From NCBI RefSeq assembly GCF_000243255.1, contig NZ_CM001436.1:966077-1030076 (forward strand): a stretch of 64,000 nucleotides of DNA. Reading direction: 5' to 3'. The stretch's first letter is position 1. Each line of letters starts with the position of its first letter. Under the pieces are notes generated by a model. It was not told the DNA's origin. It saw only the letters and a list, made by a program, of their open reading frames with translations, and ran no database searches. A program made the position numbers and the translations under genes. This stretch comes from Methanoplanus limicola DSM 2279. GTDB lineage: Archaea > Halobacteriota > Methanomicrobia > Methanomicrobiales > Methanomicrobiaceae. Shown in pieces: positions 19,535 through 28,146 of this stretch.

Positions 19535-20095
19535 TCATCTGTAAGTATCAATTACAGATTCAACTTCTTCGGGCCTGTCTATGCCAATTCTCTGCAGTGT
19601 CAGAAGAGCGCACCTGTGAGCAACATCATCTGAATATTCGATAAACTCACTGAGGGGTTCGATAGCAGGCTCTCCGATTTTAATCAGGGCAAGTGAAGCA
19701 TAGCCCCTCATTTTCGCATCACCTGTAACAAAAAATGAGAGCAGTGCCTCTATAGCAGGTTCGCCAATGGTTCCAAGGGCAGATACTGCATATTTCCGGA
19801 CACTATCGTCCTCATAATCGTTCAGAATTTTTACAAGTAAAGGAATTGCAGGTTCACCAACTGATGCTAAAACATTTGCCGCATACCACCTGAAATCATT
19901 ATTATCGGTCTCCAGAAATGCATCAATAACCAAAGGAAGGCATTCTTCACCCATATCTGCCAGAAGAGAGACTGCACTTCTCTTCTCATCAAGTGTACCG
20001 CATTGAAGTCTCCTAATCAGCTCATCCACATTTTTTTTATCAGCCATATCAGAGAATTTAGTCATATAACAAGAATAAATATACAGTTTATGCAC
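19535..20095 (-). CDS. HEAT-repeat protein (PBS lyase type)
   Basis: Up to 186 residues, mostly short alpha-helical HEAT repeats of ~31 residues with the recurrent pattern IGEPAIEAL/VGEPAIPLL (for example ASVGEPAIPLLVKIL, GTIGEPAIEALLSFF, IKIGEPAIEPLSEFI). Such proteins act as protein-binding scaffolds; no partner can be named. The first 16 codons (MHKLYIYSCYMTKFSD) look unlike repeat sequence and contain a TATA-like TATATTTATT, so the true start may be ATG 20065 or 20047 (MADKKNVDELIRRL). Confidence 0.85.
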   Translation of the reverse strand: MHKLYIYSCYMTKFSDMADKKNVDELIRRLQCGTLDEKRSAVSLLADMGEECLPLVIDAFLETDNNDFRWYAANVLASVGEPAIPLLVKILNDYEDDSVRKYAVSALGTIGEPAIEALLSFFVTGDAKMRGYASLALIKIGEPAIEPLSEFIEYSDDVAHRCALLTLQRIGIDRPEEVESVIDTYR

Positions 20096-20213
20096 TGCAT
20101 GAGATTCTGCATGAGGTCAGCTACACCACGTTTTAGTTATCGCGCTTCCAGCGGGTTCAACGAAACCTTAACCTCCAGGATGTGCAGAAAATTATGGGAG
20201 AATTAATTACTCT

Positions 20214-20558
20214 TTGCTGAGAATACCCTATATGATGGTCTCCGAATTGTATGGTTTTCAGGAGCCAGAAACCAGAAATGAAAGAACATTAACAGTTGAA
20301 GCATATATCTCCGGGAAAGTACAGGGTGTTGGTTTCAGGGCATGTGTCAAAAAAATTGCAGCCCATCTGTCACTTACCGGGGAAGTTATGAATATCGAAG
20401 ACGGAAGAGTATACCTGATTGTGACAGGGGAGGGTGTAATCATAGAAAAATTATTATCTACACTCTATGAATGCCCAAGAGCGCATGTACGTGAGATAGA
20501 ATCCAGGGAAACCGGACTGAGAACATTTTGTGATTTTTCAATAATCCGGAAAAAATGA
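20214..20558 (+). CDS. Acylphosphatase
   Basis: 114 residues from TTG 20214; ATG 20232 or 20235 are alternatives because the domain starts only near residue 25. The signature GKVQGVGFRACVKKIA holds the phosphate-binding loop and catalytic Arg (GFRACV), followed by LTGEVMNIEDGRVYLIVTGEG; the catalytic Asn is N59 or close to it. The enzyme hydrolyses carboxyl-phosphate bonds such as acetyl phosphate or carbamoyl phosphate. The family is ~90 residues, so the N-terminus is extended. It is convergent with the cas1-like gene (44 bases between stops). Confidence 0.9.
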   Translation: MLRIPYMMVSELYGFQEPETRNERTLTVEAYISGKVQGVGFRACVKKIAAHLSLTGEVMNIEDGRVYLIVTGEGVIIEKLLSTLYECPRAHVREIESRETGLRTFCDFSIIRKK

Positions 20559-20567
20559 ATCTTTTCT

Positions 20568-20592
20568 GAACAAAATAAAAAAAATAAATTCA
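20568..20592 (-). terminator. T-rich terminator after the solo cas1
   Basis: On the minus strand the 3' flank of the cas1-like gene reads GAATTTATTTTTTTTATTTTG, the kind of T-tract that ends archaeal transcripts. On the plus strand, TGATTTTTCAATAATCC lies inside the acylphosphatase end, so termination there is less clear. Confidence 0.5.
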
Positions 20593-20602
20593 CTGCCGAA
20601 AT

Positions 20603-21538
20603 TCAGTAATAAACTCTGAAAGGGGTTTTTTTCACCAGATGATCCACATATGAAGAGACTGTAAAATCAATTCTCTTCTGGTCTATTGATTTATGAAGGC
20701 AGTCTGAGAGAACTGCCAGCAGGTCGTCCTTTAAATGACATCTTTTTGTGCTGAGCTCATAATGATCCGGGTTCAGATATTCCCTTGAAACCCTGAAAAC
20801 AGCAGAATCCACCATACCTGACTTTAAAGGAGCCATTATATCATTCACGAGCGAACCTGTGCCCTCTGAGAGAACACCATGGTCCGGGCTTAGATAAGAG
20901 CCTGCAACAGAGAGACTGACATTACCAAAAAGCATAGCATAACCTATAGAGAGCATAGCATTCACAGGATCATTATGGGGCCTTTTTGTGCGTCTCTTAA
21001 AGCCATGAACCGGGTTAATTCCCCTTGATACGACCTCATAATACATATCTGAGACAAGCCTGTGAAGCCTGCGGAGTTCTTCTATCTTTACAAGATAGTC
21101 AACATCTTCAAGTGATTTCAGGAATAGTTCGTGTTCTCCTTCATAAAATAAAACCCGCCCGGCTTCCCTCATAACCTCATCAATGAGATTCATCCTTGAT
21201 TTGAGTGAAGAGCGGACAATCTCAGAAGCTGCGTGATAAACAGGCGTTTTCCTCTGAAAATTCTCCATATTTTCGCGGCTTTCATCACCATAAGGGCTGA
21301 GAATACCCAGTGGAGATGCATCTGCATCAAAAAATGATATTGAGGATTTCTGTTTCAGAAGATTGGATACTGCGGAAGTATGCAGATTATGCCCGCCCAC
21401 CAGGAGGAGATGACCAACCTTTTCAAGAGGGATTTCCCTGAGATCACTCTTCTGCCGGATAGAAAGGGTTGTGGACGAAGCTTTAATATGTGCCCCAAAT
21501 CCAAAAACCGAGTGCCAGGGTATTGTAACTTTCTCCAT
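20603..21538 (-). CDS. cas1: Stand-alone Cas1-family integrase/endonuclease (Cas1-solo)
   Basis: 311 residues, the usual length for Cas1. The N-terminal beta domain has LREIPLEKVGHLLLVGGHNL and VSNLLKQKSSISFFDADASPLGIL. The helical domain has KRRTKRPHNDPVNAMLSIGYAMLFG, SYLSPDHGVLSEGTGSLVNDIMAPLK and SAVFRVSREYL. Putative metal ligands are E153 (in VKIEELRRLHR), H220 (PDHG) and D233 (VNDIM), so the enzyme looks intact. In CRISPR systems Cas1 works with Cas2 to integrate spacers. Here no cas2, other cas gene, repeat array, PolB or casposon terminal repeat is visible. Cas1-solo proteins outside casposons are known in methanogens, with unknown function. Neighbours are an acylphosphatase and an amino-acid transporter, giving no hint. 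Confidence 0.92.
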   Translation of the reverse strand: MEKVTIPWHSVFGFGAHIKASSTTLSIRQKSDLREIPLEKVGHLLLVGGHNLHTSAVSNLLKQKSSISFFDADASPLGILSPYGDESRENMENFQRKTPVYHAASEIVRSSLKSRMNLIDEVMREAGRVLFYEGEHELFLKSLEDVDYLVKIEELRRLHRLVSDMYYEVVSRGINPVHGFKRRTKRPHNDPVNAMLSIGYAMLFGNVSLSVAGSYLSPDHGVLSEGTGSLVNDIMAPLKSGMVDSAVFRVSREYLNPDHYELSTKRCHLKDDLLAVLSDCLHKSIDQKRIDFTVSSYVDHLVKKTPFRVYY

Positions 21539-21769
21539 AATTCACAGATTCCACACAATAATCGTATCTACTTATGTCTATTCCGGCAGACAGATTAATT
21601 AATCGTTTATGCCCGGAGAATTGAGGAGGAGAGAGAAACTGCCGGCTGTATATGAGAGGCAGGATTAGAGCAGACGGGTGAATCTCTCATGCCGGACACC
21701 TTACTCAGATTAGAACATTTAAAGTTGTCATATCCCGGATCAACTGTCAGAAACTCAAGTCATAAAAGA

Positions 21770-21777
21770 TATATTAA
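21770..21777 (+). promoter_or_regulatory. TATA box of the amino-acid transporter operon
   Basis: TATATTAA centred 26 bases before the ATG at 21799, preceded by A-rich AAAAG. There is no Shine-Dalgarno sequence between it and the ATG (CCAATCATCTTCTT). That spacing predicts a transcript starting at or within a base or two of the start codon, so a leaderless mRNA. Confidence 0.55.
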
Positions 21778-21798
21778 TATTTAACCAATCATCTTCTT

Positions 21799-22602
21799 AT
21801 GAACAGAAAGGTTTATGGAATACTTCTTATTCTGTTAGCTGTGTCAGCAGTTGCATTCTCCGGATGTACCGGTAATGCACCTGCCGAAACCGGAGATTCC
21901 GGACAGTCCGGGACAGCAGAGGAAAAAACGGTCTATGTAGTTGGTATTGACGGAGAATATCCTCCTTACTCATTAATTGATAAAGACGGCGGCGCAACCG
22001 GATTTGATGTCGAATCAGTTCAGTGGATCGCTGATGACATGGGCTTTGAAGTAGAGATAAAGCCGATCGCATGGGACGGTATTATTCCGGCACTTCAGGC
22101 AGGAAAGATTGACATGGTCTATTCAGGAATGACAATCACAGACGAGAGACTTGAGAAAGTGAACTTCTCGATTCCGTACCTGAAGATCAACCAGTCCGTT
22201 GCAGTGCATGATGACAATGAATTCACACTTGATCAGTTTAAGGCAGGAGAGCTTATTGTAGGTGCACAGAGAGGAACAACAGGACAGATCTGGGCTGAGG
22301 AGAACCTCGTAAATAAAGGCCTGATTCCGGCAGAAAATCTCAAGACATATGACAACTTCCCGCTTGTCATCGAGGACCTTAAAAACAAGAGAATTGACGC
22401 AGCAATCTATGACAGACCTTCAATGATTGCAGCAATCGAAGAGAAGCCAATCCACATAACAGGCGAGATTGACACAGGAGAGGAGTATGGAGTCGCAATC
22501 AGAAAGGACGACGTAGCACTTCTCGAAACAATCAACAACGGCCTTGCAAAACTTCACAAGGATCAGAAGTGGACTGAGCTTAAGGAAAAATACGGCCTTT
22601 AA
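21799..22602 (+). CDS. Polar amino-acid ABC transporter, substrate-binding lipoprotein
   Basis: 267 residues. Signal peptide with lipobox FSGC (Cys ~23), then an acidic linker and an SBP_bac_3 domain (VGIDGEYPPYSLIDKDG, GFDVESVQWIAD, AGKIDMVYSGMTITDERLEKVNFS, RGTTGQIWAEENL, DAAIYDRPSM, EYGVAIRKDD). It should be anchored outside the membrane by its N-terminal Cys and deliver amino acids to the permeases at 22751 and 24199. First gene of a four-gene operon. The protein at 27317-28117 is a close paralogue. Ligand specificity cannot be read from the sequence. Confidence 0.94.
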   Translation: MNRKVYGILLILLAVSAVAFSGCTGNAPAETGDSGQSGTAEEKTVYVVGIDGEYPPYSLIDKDGGATGFDVESVQWIADDMGFEVEIKPIAWDGIIPALQAGKIDMVYSGMTITDERLEKVNFSIPYLKINQSVAVHDDNEFTLDQFKAGELIVGAQRGTTGQIWAEENLVNKGLIPAENLKTYDNFPLVIEDLKNKRIDAAIYDRPSMIAAIEEKPIHITGEIDTGEEYGVAIRKDDVALLETINNGLAKLHKDQKWTELKEKYGL

Positions 22603-22750
22603 CCGTAAAAATCAAACTTAACTTTTTTAAAAATATAACTAAATAAAAATCTGTCCGAAATCGGCAGAATAAATAAGTATTAGGTAAAAAACAGAGATAA
22701 TGTTGTACCGGAATTATAGCTATCAGTTTTGGTACCGGGAATAATCGGGC

Positions 22751-23434
22751 ATGGATGCAATATCTATACTAATAGACTGGCTGCCGTATCTCCTATCCGG
22801 AATAATTGTCACAATGGGCCTTGTCGCCGCAGGACTTGGAATAGGTGTTCTTCTTGGTCTGCCGATGGCACTCGGACAGGTATATTCAAAATGGCCGGTC
22901 AGGGCCGCAATAGGCGTTTATGTATGGTTCTTCAGGGGCCTTCCTGTTCTTGTTCTTCTCTTTCTGTTTTACTTCGGTCTCTTCCCTGCAATTGGACTTG
23001 GAGATATGCCGGCGTTTTTCGTCGGAGCAACAGTGCTTGGGCTCAGAGGGGCCGCATATCAGTCGCAGATATTCAGAGGAGCTATTCAGTCGATAAGCGA
23101 CGGGCAGATGACAGCCGCAAGATCACTTGGAATGAGCAGATTTACAGCTATAAAATCAATAATTCTGCCTCAGTCAGTACGAATTGCACTTCCGGGATGG
23201 TCAAATGAATATCCGAATATTCTCACAGATTCAGCAGTCTGCTATGCCATCGGTGTAATGGAATTAATCACAAGAACCTCACAGATAGTCTCACAGACAT
23301 ACCTTACAATGCCAATCTACATTGCCTGCGCCGGAGTATTCATCCTATTAAATTATGCAGGTATGAAAGGACTCTACATACTTGAGAACAGGCTGGCGAT
23401 ACCTGGTTTTGGCGGAAACAGCGGGGAAGTATAA
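22751..23434 (+). CDS. Amino-acid ABC transporter permease
   Basis: 227 residues with about five hydrophobic segments and the HisMQ-family motif region SISDGQMTAARSLGMSRFTAIKSIILPQ, the EAA loop that docks to the ATPase. A 148-base gap after the binding-protein gene contains an AT-rich stretch and two GTACCGG copies, and may lower expression of the distal genes relative to the binding protein. Four bases separate it from the ATPase gene. Confidence 0.93.
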   Translation: MDAISILIDWLPYLLSGIIVTMGLVAAGLGIGVLLGLPMALGQVYSKWPVRAAIGVYVWFFRGLPVLVLLFLFYFGLFPAIGLGDMPAFFVGATVLGLRGAAYQSQIFRGAIQSISDGQMTAARSLGMSRFTAIKSIILPQSVRIALPGWSNEYPNILTDSAVCYAIGVMELITRTSQIVSQTYLTMPIYIACAGVFILLNYAGMKGLYILENRLAIPGFGGNSGEV

Positions 23435-23437
23435 ATT

Positions 23438-24187
23438 ATGTCAGACAATGATTATATCCTTAGAATAGAAGATATTCATAAAAAATACGGAAATAATGAA
23501 GTATTAAAAGGCGTCTCACTCGATGTAAAAAAAGGTGAGACGATCGTCTTCATAGGATCTTCGGGTACAGGCAAGAGTACTTTATTAAGGTGCATAAACC
23601 AGCTTACACCACCAGAAAAAGGGAGAGTATTTCTTAATGGTGAAGAGGTCACAAATTCCGGGAAGAGAATAAATAATTTCAGGCAGAAGATCGGTATGGT
23701 CTTTCAGAATTTTTACCTCTTTGACCACTTAACGGCAATCAGAAATGTTGAGATCGCCTTAATCAAAGTACGCGGGATGAAACCCGATGAGGCAAGAGAG
23801 AAAGCCATGAATGAACTCCGCCAGGTCGGAATGGAAGACTGGGCAGATCATTATCCTGCGGAACTTTCCGGAGGTCAGGCGCAGCGGGTCTCAATCGCAC
23901 GTGCACTTGCAATGGATCCTGATGTAATACTCTTTGATGAACCGACATCGGCACTTGATCCTGAACTCACAAGGGAGGTTTTGGAGGTCATGAAGAAGCT
24001 GGCAAAAGACGGGATGACAATGCTTGTCGTAACCCACGAGATGGGATTTGCACAATCGGTTGCGAACAGGATTATATTTATGGAAGAAGGAAAGATCCTT
24101 GAGGAGGGCACACCTGAAGAGATCATGAACAATCCTAAATCCGAGAGGACAAAGAGTTTTATCGGGCAGTTTAATAGCGGATACTAA
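23438..24187 (+). CDS. Amino-acid ABC transporter ATP-binding protein
   Basis: 249 residues. Walker [10 protein letters not shown] at 40-48, Q-loop in [15 protein letters not shown] signature LSGGQAQRV, Walker [13 protein letters not shown], and the H-loop in VVTHEMGFA. It matches the GlnQ/HisP class that energises polar amino-acid import. It lies between the two permease genes, starting four bases after the first and ending eleven bases before the second, with ATG preceded by GGGGAAG. Confidence 0.95.
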   Translation: MSDNDYILRIEDIHKKYGNNEVLKGVSLDVKKGETIVFIGSSGTGKSTLLRCINQLTPPEKGRVFLNGEEVTNSGKRINNFRQKIGMVFQNFYLFDHLTAIRNVEIALIKVRGMKPDEAREKAMNELRQVGMEDWADHYPAELSGGQAQRVSIARALAMDPDVILFDEPTSALDPELTREVLEVMKKLAKDGMTMLVVTHEMGFAQSVANRIIFMEEGKILEEGTPEEIMNNPKSERTKSFIGQFNSGY

Positions 24188-24198
24188 GGGAGGTATAA

Positions 24199-24867
24199 AT
24201 GGACCAGATGACATTTATTGCAGAAATTCTGATGCCGGCACTGATCGGCGGACTTGTAATTACGCTTCAGCTCATTGCGCTGTCCGCACCTTTCGGACTC
24301 CTTGGAGGAATAGGAGTTGCTGTAGGGAGGACATACGGGGGGCGTTATACAGTAATCTTCTGCAAGGCCTATGTCACATTCATCAAAGGGTGCCCGCTTT
24401 TACTTCTGCTGTTTATTCTGTACTTCGGCCTGCCTTCAGTCGGCATCACACTCACTGCCTTTGTGGCATCAATAACCGGATTTATACTGTGCAATTCAGC
24501 TTACAGTTCAGAGTATATCCGCGGTTCGATGAAATCGATACGGGAAGGTCAGTTGATTGCCGCAAGAGCGCTCGGCATGACAGAAAGGCAGGTAATTGTA
24601 AATATTGTACTCCCACAGGCACTCAGAAGAGCAATTCCCGGACTATCCAATGAATTCATCTACCTGATAAAATATTCGTCACTTGCATATATGCTCACAG
24701 TAATAGAGCTTACAGGTGCAGGAAAACTTGTGGCTACAAAATATTTCGCATACAATGAGGCATTTATAATGGTCGGTGCAGTCTATCTTCTGCTTGTGAC
24801 TATAACAACATTCGGTGCAAATATGCTTGAAAAGAAGTATGCAATACCCGGAACCAGCGGGCGCTGA
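24199..24867 (+). CDS. Amino-acid ABC transporter permease, second subunit
   Basis: 222 residues with about five membrane segments and the EAA-type loop SIREGQLIAARALGMTERQVIVNIVLPQALRRA (read in two parts). Together with the permease at 22751-23434 it probably forms a heterodimeric pore. ATG start preceded by GGGAGG. It is the last gene of the operon; an inverted AATTAATCATTAATTTTTT tract follows the stop and may terminate transcription. Confidence 0.93.
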   Translation: MDQMTFIAEILMPALIGGLVITLQLIALSAPFGLLGGIGVAVGRTYGGRYTVIFCKAYVTFIKGCPLLLLLFILYFGLPSVGITLTAFVASITGFILCNSAYSSEYIRGSMKSIREGQLIAARALGMTERQVIVNIVLPQALRRAIPGLSNEFIYLIKYSSLAYMLTVIELTGAGKLVATKYFAYNEAFIMVGAVYLLLVTITTFGANMLEKKYAIPGTSGR

Positions 24868-25053
24868 AAAATTAATCATTAATTTTTTCAGTGATTAAAT
24901 AAATCTCTATATACGGACAGATTATTCATATTATTAGCTACAGATTGATGCTGAATGGCTGCATATTAAATCCATTCCGATAAATATCTGAACAGAGGGA
25001 TTGTAATAAAAATTAAGAACAAGATAAATCTGATCACTCTTATTGTAGCCCTT

Positions 25054-26721
25054 GTGCTTATTCTGGGCCTTATTGCCGGAACTTACATAATAGTGCTTAA
25101 CGGCCTCTTCAATATCGAAGAACATGAGGCCATAGATAATTCAGAGAGAGCAGAGAACTATATCTATTACAAAATATCTGATGTTGACAGAATAAATAAA
25201 GACTGGGCATTCTGGGATTCATCATACTATTTTATGGATGATAAAAACACAGAATTCATCGGAGAGAATTTTGTTGACTCCACATATTATAACCTCAAAA
25301 TCAATTCAATCCTCTATTTTGACCTAAACAGCACACTATTTTATGGAGAATATTATAATCTGGATGATGATGAATTCACCAATATTCCAAAAGGGCTTTT
25401 AGATTCAATCAAAGAGCATATTTCAGTAAAAGGTCCTGATCCGTCAGAGGGCATCGCCGGATTCATGGAGGCAGATGGTAACCTCCACATTGTATCTATA
25501 AATCCGGTTCTGACAAGCAATATGGACGGAACTCCAAAGGGAATACTTGTTATGACAAAGGAGGTATCCGGAGAATATCTCAGTGAAATCTCAGATGAGA
25601 TCAATATTGAACTGGAATTAACCGGAATTACGGGTCTGAACAGGGAATACCCTGAAATTAACGGCATGAATTCACGCCTCATTTCATATGGACCAGATGA
25701 GGAGGAGATCTATGTCAAATCAATGATATCTGACATCAGCGACAGGCCGGTTGCAGTGCTTACAGTTACTGACAGCAGGGATTTATTCGCTTTAGGTCTT
25801 AGTACAGTGACATTCTTCTCAGGATATGTACTTATTCTCTGTGCAGCAGTCGTTATAATCCTGAATATAACTTTTGAATCATTATTTACCAGAAGACTTG
25901 AATCAGTCTCTTATGAACTGAAAAGAATAGCAAGCACAAAAGATTATGAGTCACGTCTTAAAGATGAGCATGACGATGAAATATCATTAATCTCAGACTC
26001 CGGAAACATCCTGCTTGAAACAATACAGAGAAATGTGCAGCATCTTGAGGAGAAGAACCGTGAACTGAACAGGACACTCCTGAAGAAATCAGAACTTATT
26101 GCAGAACTCCACCACAGAGTTAAAAACAACCTTCAGTACATAATAAGCCTCCTCGGAATAAAGTCACTTAAAATAAAAGATCCTGAGGCACTTGAAGTAA
26201 TTAATGATGCAACCGGAAGGATCAAATATCTCGGAATGATCCACGATGATCTCTACAGAAAAGAGGAGAGAAAAACTCTGCTCTTTAAGAGTCATCTCTT
26301 CGATCTGGCAAACCTTATCATGGAAGGCATGTCCGAAGAGAAGCGAGAGAAGATATCCGTTCAGATAACCGGCGATGAATTCGAGACCGATCTCTCATAT
26401 GCAATTCCTCTAAGCACTGCTCTGTATGAACTGATTAAGAACTCAACCGAACATGCCTTTGATCAAAAAGGAGGCAGGATTGATATAGATATCAAAAAGA
26501 GCAATTCCGGGATTATAATAAAAGTAAAGGATGACGGAACAGGAATCGGAAATCCAGAGGGCAAAGAGTTCAGTTTTGGGATCAATTTTGCCAAAAATAT
26601 CATTACAAAACAGTTATCCGGAACGATGGAAAATATCCGGTCCGAAACAGGGACATGCTGGTTGATATCACTTAAAAAGATCGGAACGGATGAAGAACAC
26701 TCCCATAACCCGAAGCAATAA
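25054..26721 (+). CDS. CHASE4-domain sensor histidine kinase (HisKA_2 type)
   Basis: At least 555 residues. Membrane segment at the N-terminus; an extracellular CHASE4-like sensor (INKDWAFWDSSYYFMDDKN, IGENFVDSTYYNL); a second membrane segment (~255-280); a HAMP-like linker and coiled coil; an H-box SELIAELHHRVKNNLQYII with phospho-acceptor His near 353; and a HATPase domain with ELIKNSTEHAF and DDGTGIG. It senses an external cue and probably phosphorylates the regulator at 26773. Start problem: coding sense continues upstream in frame through IKIKNKINLITLIVALV to ~25000 with no ATG, GTG or TTG, and GAGGG lies at 24995. A non-standard start (ATA 25006 or ATT 25000) may be used instead of GTG 25054. 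Confidence 0.9.
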   Translation: MLILGLIAGTYIIVLNGLFNIEEHEAIDNSERAENYIYYKISDVDRINKDWAFWDSSYYFMDDKNTEFIGENFVDSTYYNLKINSILYFDLNSTLFYGEYYNLDDDEFTNIPKGLLDSIKEHISVKGPDPSEGIAGFMEADGNLHIVSINPVLTSNMDGTPKGILVMTKEVSGEYLSEISDEINIELELTGITGLNREYPEINGMNSRLISYGPDEEEIYVKSMISDISDRPVAVLTVTDSRDLFALGLSTVTFFSGYVLILCAAVVIILNITFESLFTRRLESVSYELKRIASTKDYESRLKDEHDDEISLISDSGNILLETIQRNVQHLEEKNRELNRTLLKKSELIAELHHRVKNNLQYIISLLGIKSLKIKDPEALEVINDATGRIKYLGMIHDDLYRKEERKTLLFKSHLFDLANLIMEGMSEEKREKISVQITGDEFETDLSYAIPLSTALYELIKNSTEHAFDQKGGRIDIDIKKSNSGIIIKVKDDGTGIGNPEGKEFSFGINFAKNIITKQLSGTMENIRSETGTCWLISLKKIGTDEEHSHNPKQ

Positions 26722-26772
26722 TCACATAAAAATCCAAGGGAATAAAGAATAGTTCACATAACTCTGATTCAA

Positions 26773-27135
26773 ATGAGACGAATTCTGATTGTTGAAGACG
26801 AAGATCTGATTGGGGAATTTATAAGGACGGTCGTAACCGAAATTATGGGTCATGAGGGTATAGGCCCTGTAATTTCATCTAAAGAGGCGTATGAAACAGC
26901 CATAGCTCTTAAACCGGATTTAATCCTGATGGACATACGCCTTGCCGGTGAAGGTGACGGCATTGAGGCTGCTGAGAAAATCAGGAAAAGCGGAATAGAT
27001 ATCCCGATAATATTCACTTCGGCAAGCACTGAAGCGGCTACAGTGAAGAGAACTGAAGAGATCAGCAACTCAGAATTTCTTAAAAAACCCTTCGAGATCA
27101 AAGATCTGATCCGGCATATATCCGGATATATTTAG
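26773..27135 (+). CDS. Single-domain response regulator
   Basis: 120 residues, a receiver domain only. Acidic pocket VEDED near residues 7-11, phospho-acceptor D54 in LILMDIRL, conserved Thr/Ser in IIFTSAS and Lys in FLKKPF (~105). With no output domain it must signal through protein contact. It follows the histidine kinase by 51 bases and is very likely its partner. Confidence 0.93.
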   Translation: MRRILIVEDEDLIGEFIRTVVTEIMGHEGIGPVISSKEAYETAIALKPDLILMDIRLAGEGDGIEAAEKIRKSGIDIPIIFTSASTEAATVKRTEEISNSEFLKKPFEIKDLIRHISGYI

Positions 27136-27175
27136 TAATAGTGCGGGATATAAGCAATCTGAGTAAATCTGTATC

Positions 27176-27246
27176 AAAAAAGTCACTCATGAACCAGCTG
27201 GTTAACAGATGATGAATGAAACAGTGCACTGTTTCATAGGAAATTC
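27176..27246 (+). repeat. Dispersed palindromic repeat, best copy B
   Basis: Contains AAAAAAGTCACTCATGAACC, an inner CCAGCTGG palindrome and a perfect core palindrome GAAACAGTGCACTGTTTC extended by AT on both sides (ATGAAAC...GTTTCAT). Copies occur at 1772-1829, 40952-41021 (reverse) and, degenerate, at 13569-13620. It sits between the convergent response regulator and binding-protein genes. Confidence 0.8.
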
Positions 27247-27316
27247 CGGCTATAAAAACAGAAACTGACTGTTCAAACCGGAAATTTACAAAAAAAGATG
27301 ATTAAACCTGAATATC

Positions 27317-28117
27317 TCAGGCAAGTTTATACTTCTCAATAAGTTCTTTCCAGTATGGGTCTGCCATAAGCATATCAAGACCGTCATTGAGTGCGTTAAG
27401 AAGTCTTACATCGTCCTTCCGGACAGCAATTCCGTACTCTTCATCTGTCTGAATTGTACCGAGCATGACAACATCATCCTTTTCAGCGATAATGTCCTTT
27501 ACTACCGGAGTATCGTACATTGCTGCATCAATTCTCTTGTTTTCAAGATCTGAAACTGCAAGTGGGAAATTGTCATAGAGTTTGAGGTTATCCTCAGGCA
27601 TAAGTTCTGTCTTAATGAGGTTTGTTTCAATCCACTCTGCTGCTGTTGAACCTCTCTGTGCACCGCAGACAACCTTTCCGGCTTTATAGTCATCAAGTGT
27701 TATTTCAGAGTCTGCCCTTACAGCAACTGCCTGATTTGCAACCCAGTATGGCTTTGAGAAGTTTACTTTCTCAAGTCTCTCGTCTGTGATTGTCATTCCT
27801 GAATAGACCATGTCAATCTTTCCTGCCTGAAGTGCCGGAATAATACCGTCCCATGCCATTGGCTGAATCTCAACATCGAAACCTTTCTTATCAGCAATCC
27901 ATTTAATTGACTCAACATCAAAACCTGTGGGGTTTCCGTCTTTGTCAATGTATGAGTACGGAGGATATTCGCCGTCAATTCCGACAATGTACTTGACATC
28001 AATAATTGTCACTTTCTCTACAACAGGAACTGTCTCATCCGCACCGGTGCAACCTGCAATGGCAACTGCCATTACAGCAAGCGCGAGCATAAAAACAGTA
28101 GTAAACTTTCTGTCCAT
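27317..28117 (-). CDS. Orphan amino-acid substrate-binding lipoprotein, paralogue of 21799 gene
   Basis: 266 residues with lipobox IAGC (Cys ~22) and an SBP_bac_3 domain. Long stretches are identical to the operon-encoded paralogue (WDGIIPALQAGKIDMVYSG, MTITDERLEKVNFS), but ligand-region positions differ (KPYWVANQAVAVRADSE; DTPVVKDII). It has no permease or ATPase beside it, so it may feed the 22751-24867 transporter with a different ligand or serve the nearby histidine kinase as a sensor. It is transcribed alone and oppositely to its neighbours. Confidence 0.92.
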   Translation of the reverse strand: MDRKFTTVFMLALAVMAVAIAGCTGADETVPVVEKVTIIDVKYIVGIDGEYPPYSYIDKDGNPTGFDVESIKWIADKKGFDVEIQPMAWDGIIPALQAGKIDMVYSGMTITDERLEKVNFSKPYWVANQAVAVRADSEITLDDYKAGKVVCGAQRGSTAAEWIETNLIKTELMPEDNLKLYDNFPLAVSDLENKRIDAAMYDTPVVKDIIAEKDDVVMLGTIQTDEEYGIAVRKDDVRLLNALNDGLDMLMADPYWKELIEKYKLA

Positions 28118-28140
28118 AATGTAATTTAGGGTAGAGAAGA

Positions 28141-28146
28141 ATATAT
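28141..28146 (-). promoter_or_regulatory. TATA box of the orphan binding-protein gene
   Basis: On the minus strand ATATAT lies in AACCGATATATTCTTC, centred ~26 bases before the ATG at 28117, with no Shine-Dalgarno sequence in between. As for the paralogue at 21799, this predicts a leaderless transcript. Confidence 0.5.

Noticed and set aside
20090-20200. tRNA-like GGTTCAAC segment between HEAT-repeat and acylphosphatase genes
   Set aside because: The T-stem does not pair and no acceptor or anticodon stem can be formed.
20603-21538. Casposase interpretation of the Cas1 protein
   Set aside because: No PolB, HTH extension, terminal inverted repeats or other casposon genes nearby; length is that of an ordinary Cas1.
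27176-27246. C/D-box sRNA reading of the dispersed repeat (ATGATGA motif)
   Set aside because: The C-box-like sequence is not kept in the other copies and no D box stands at the proper distance; the palindrome explains the conservation better.
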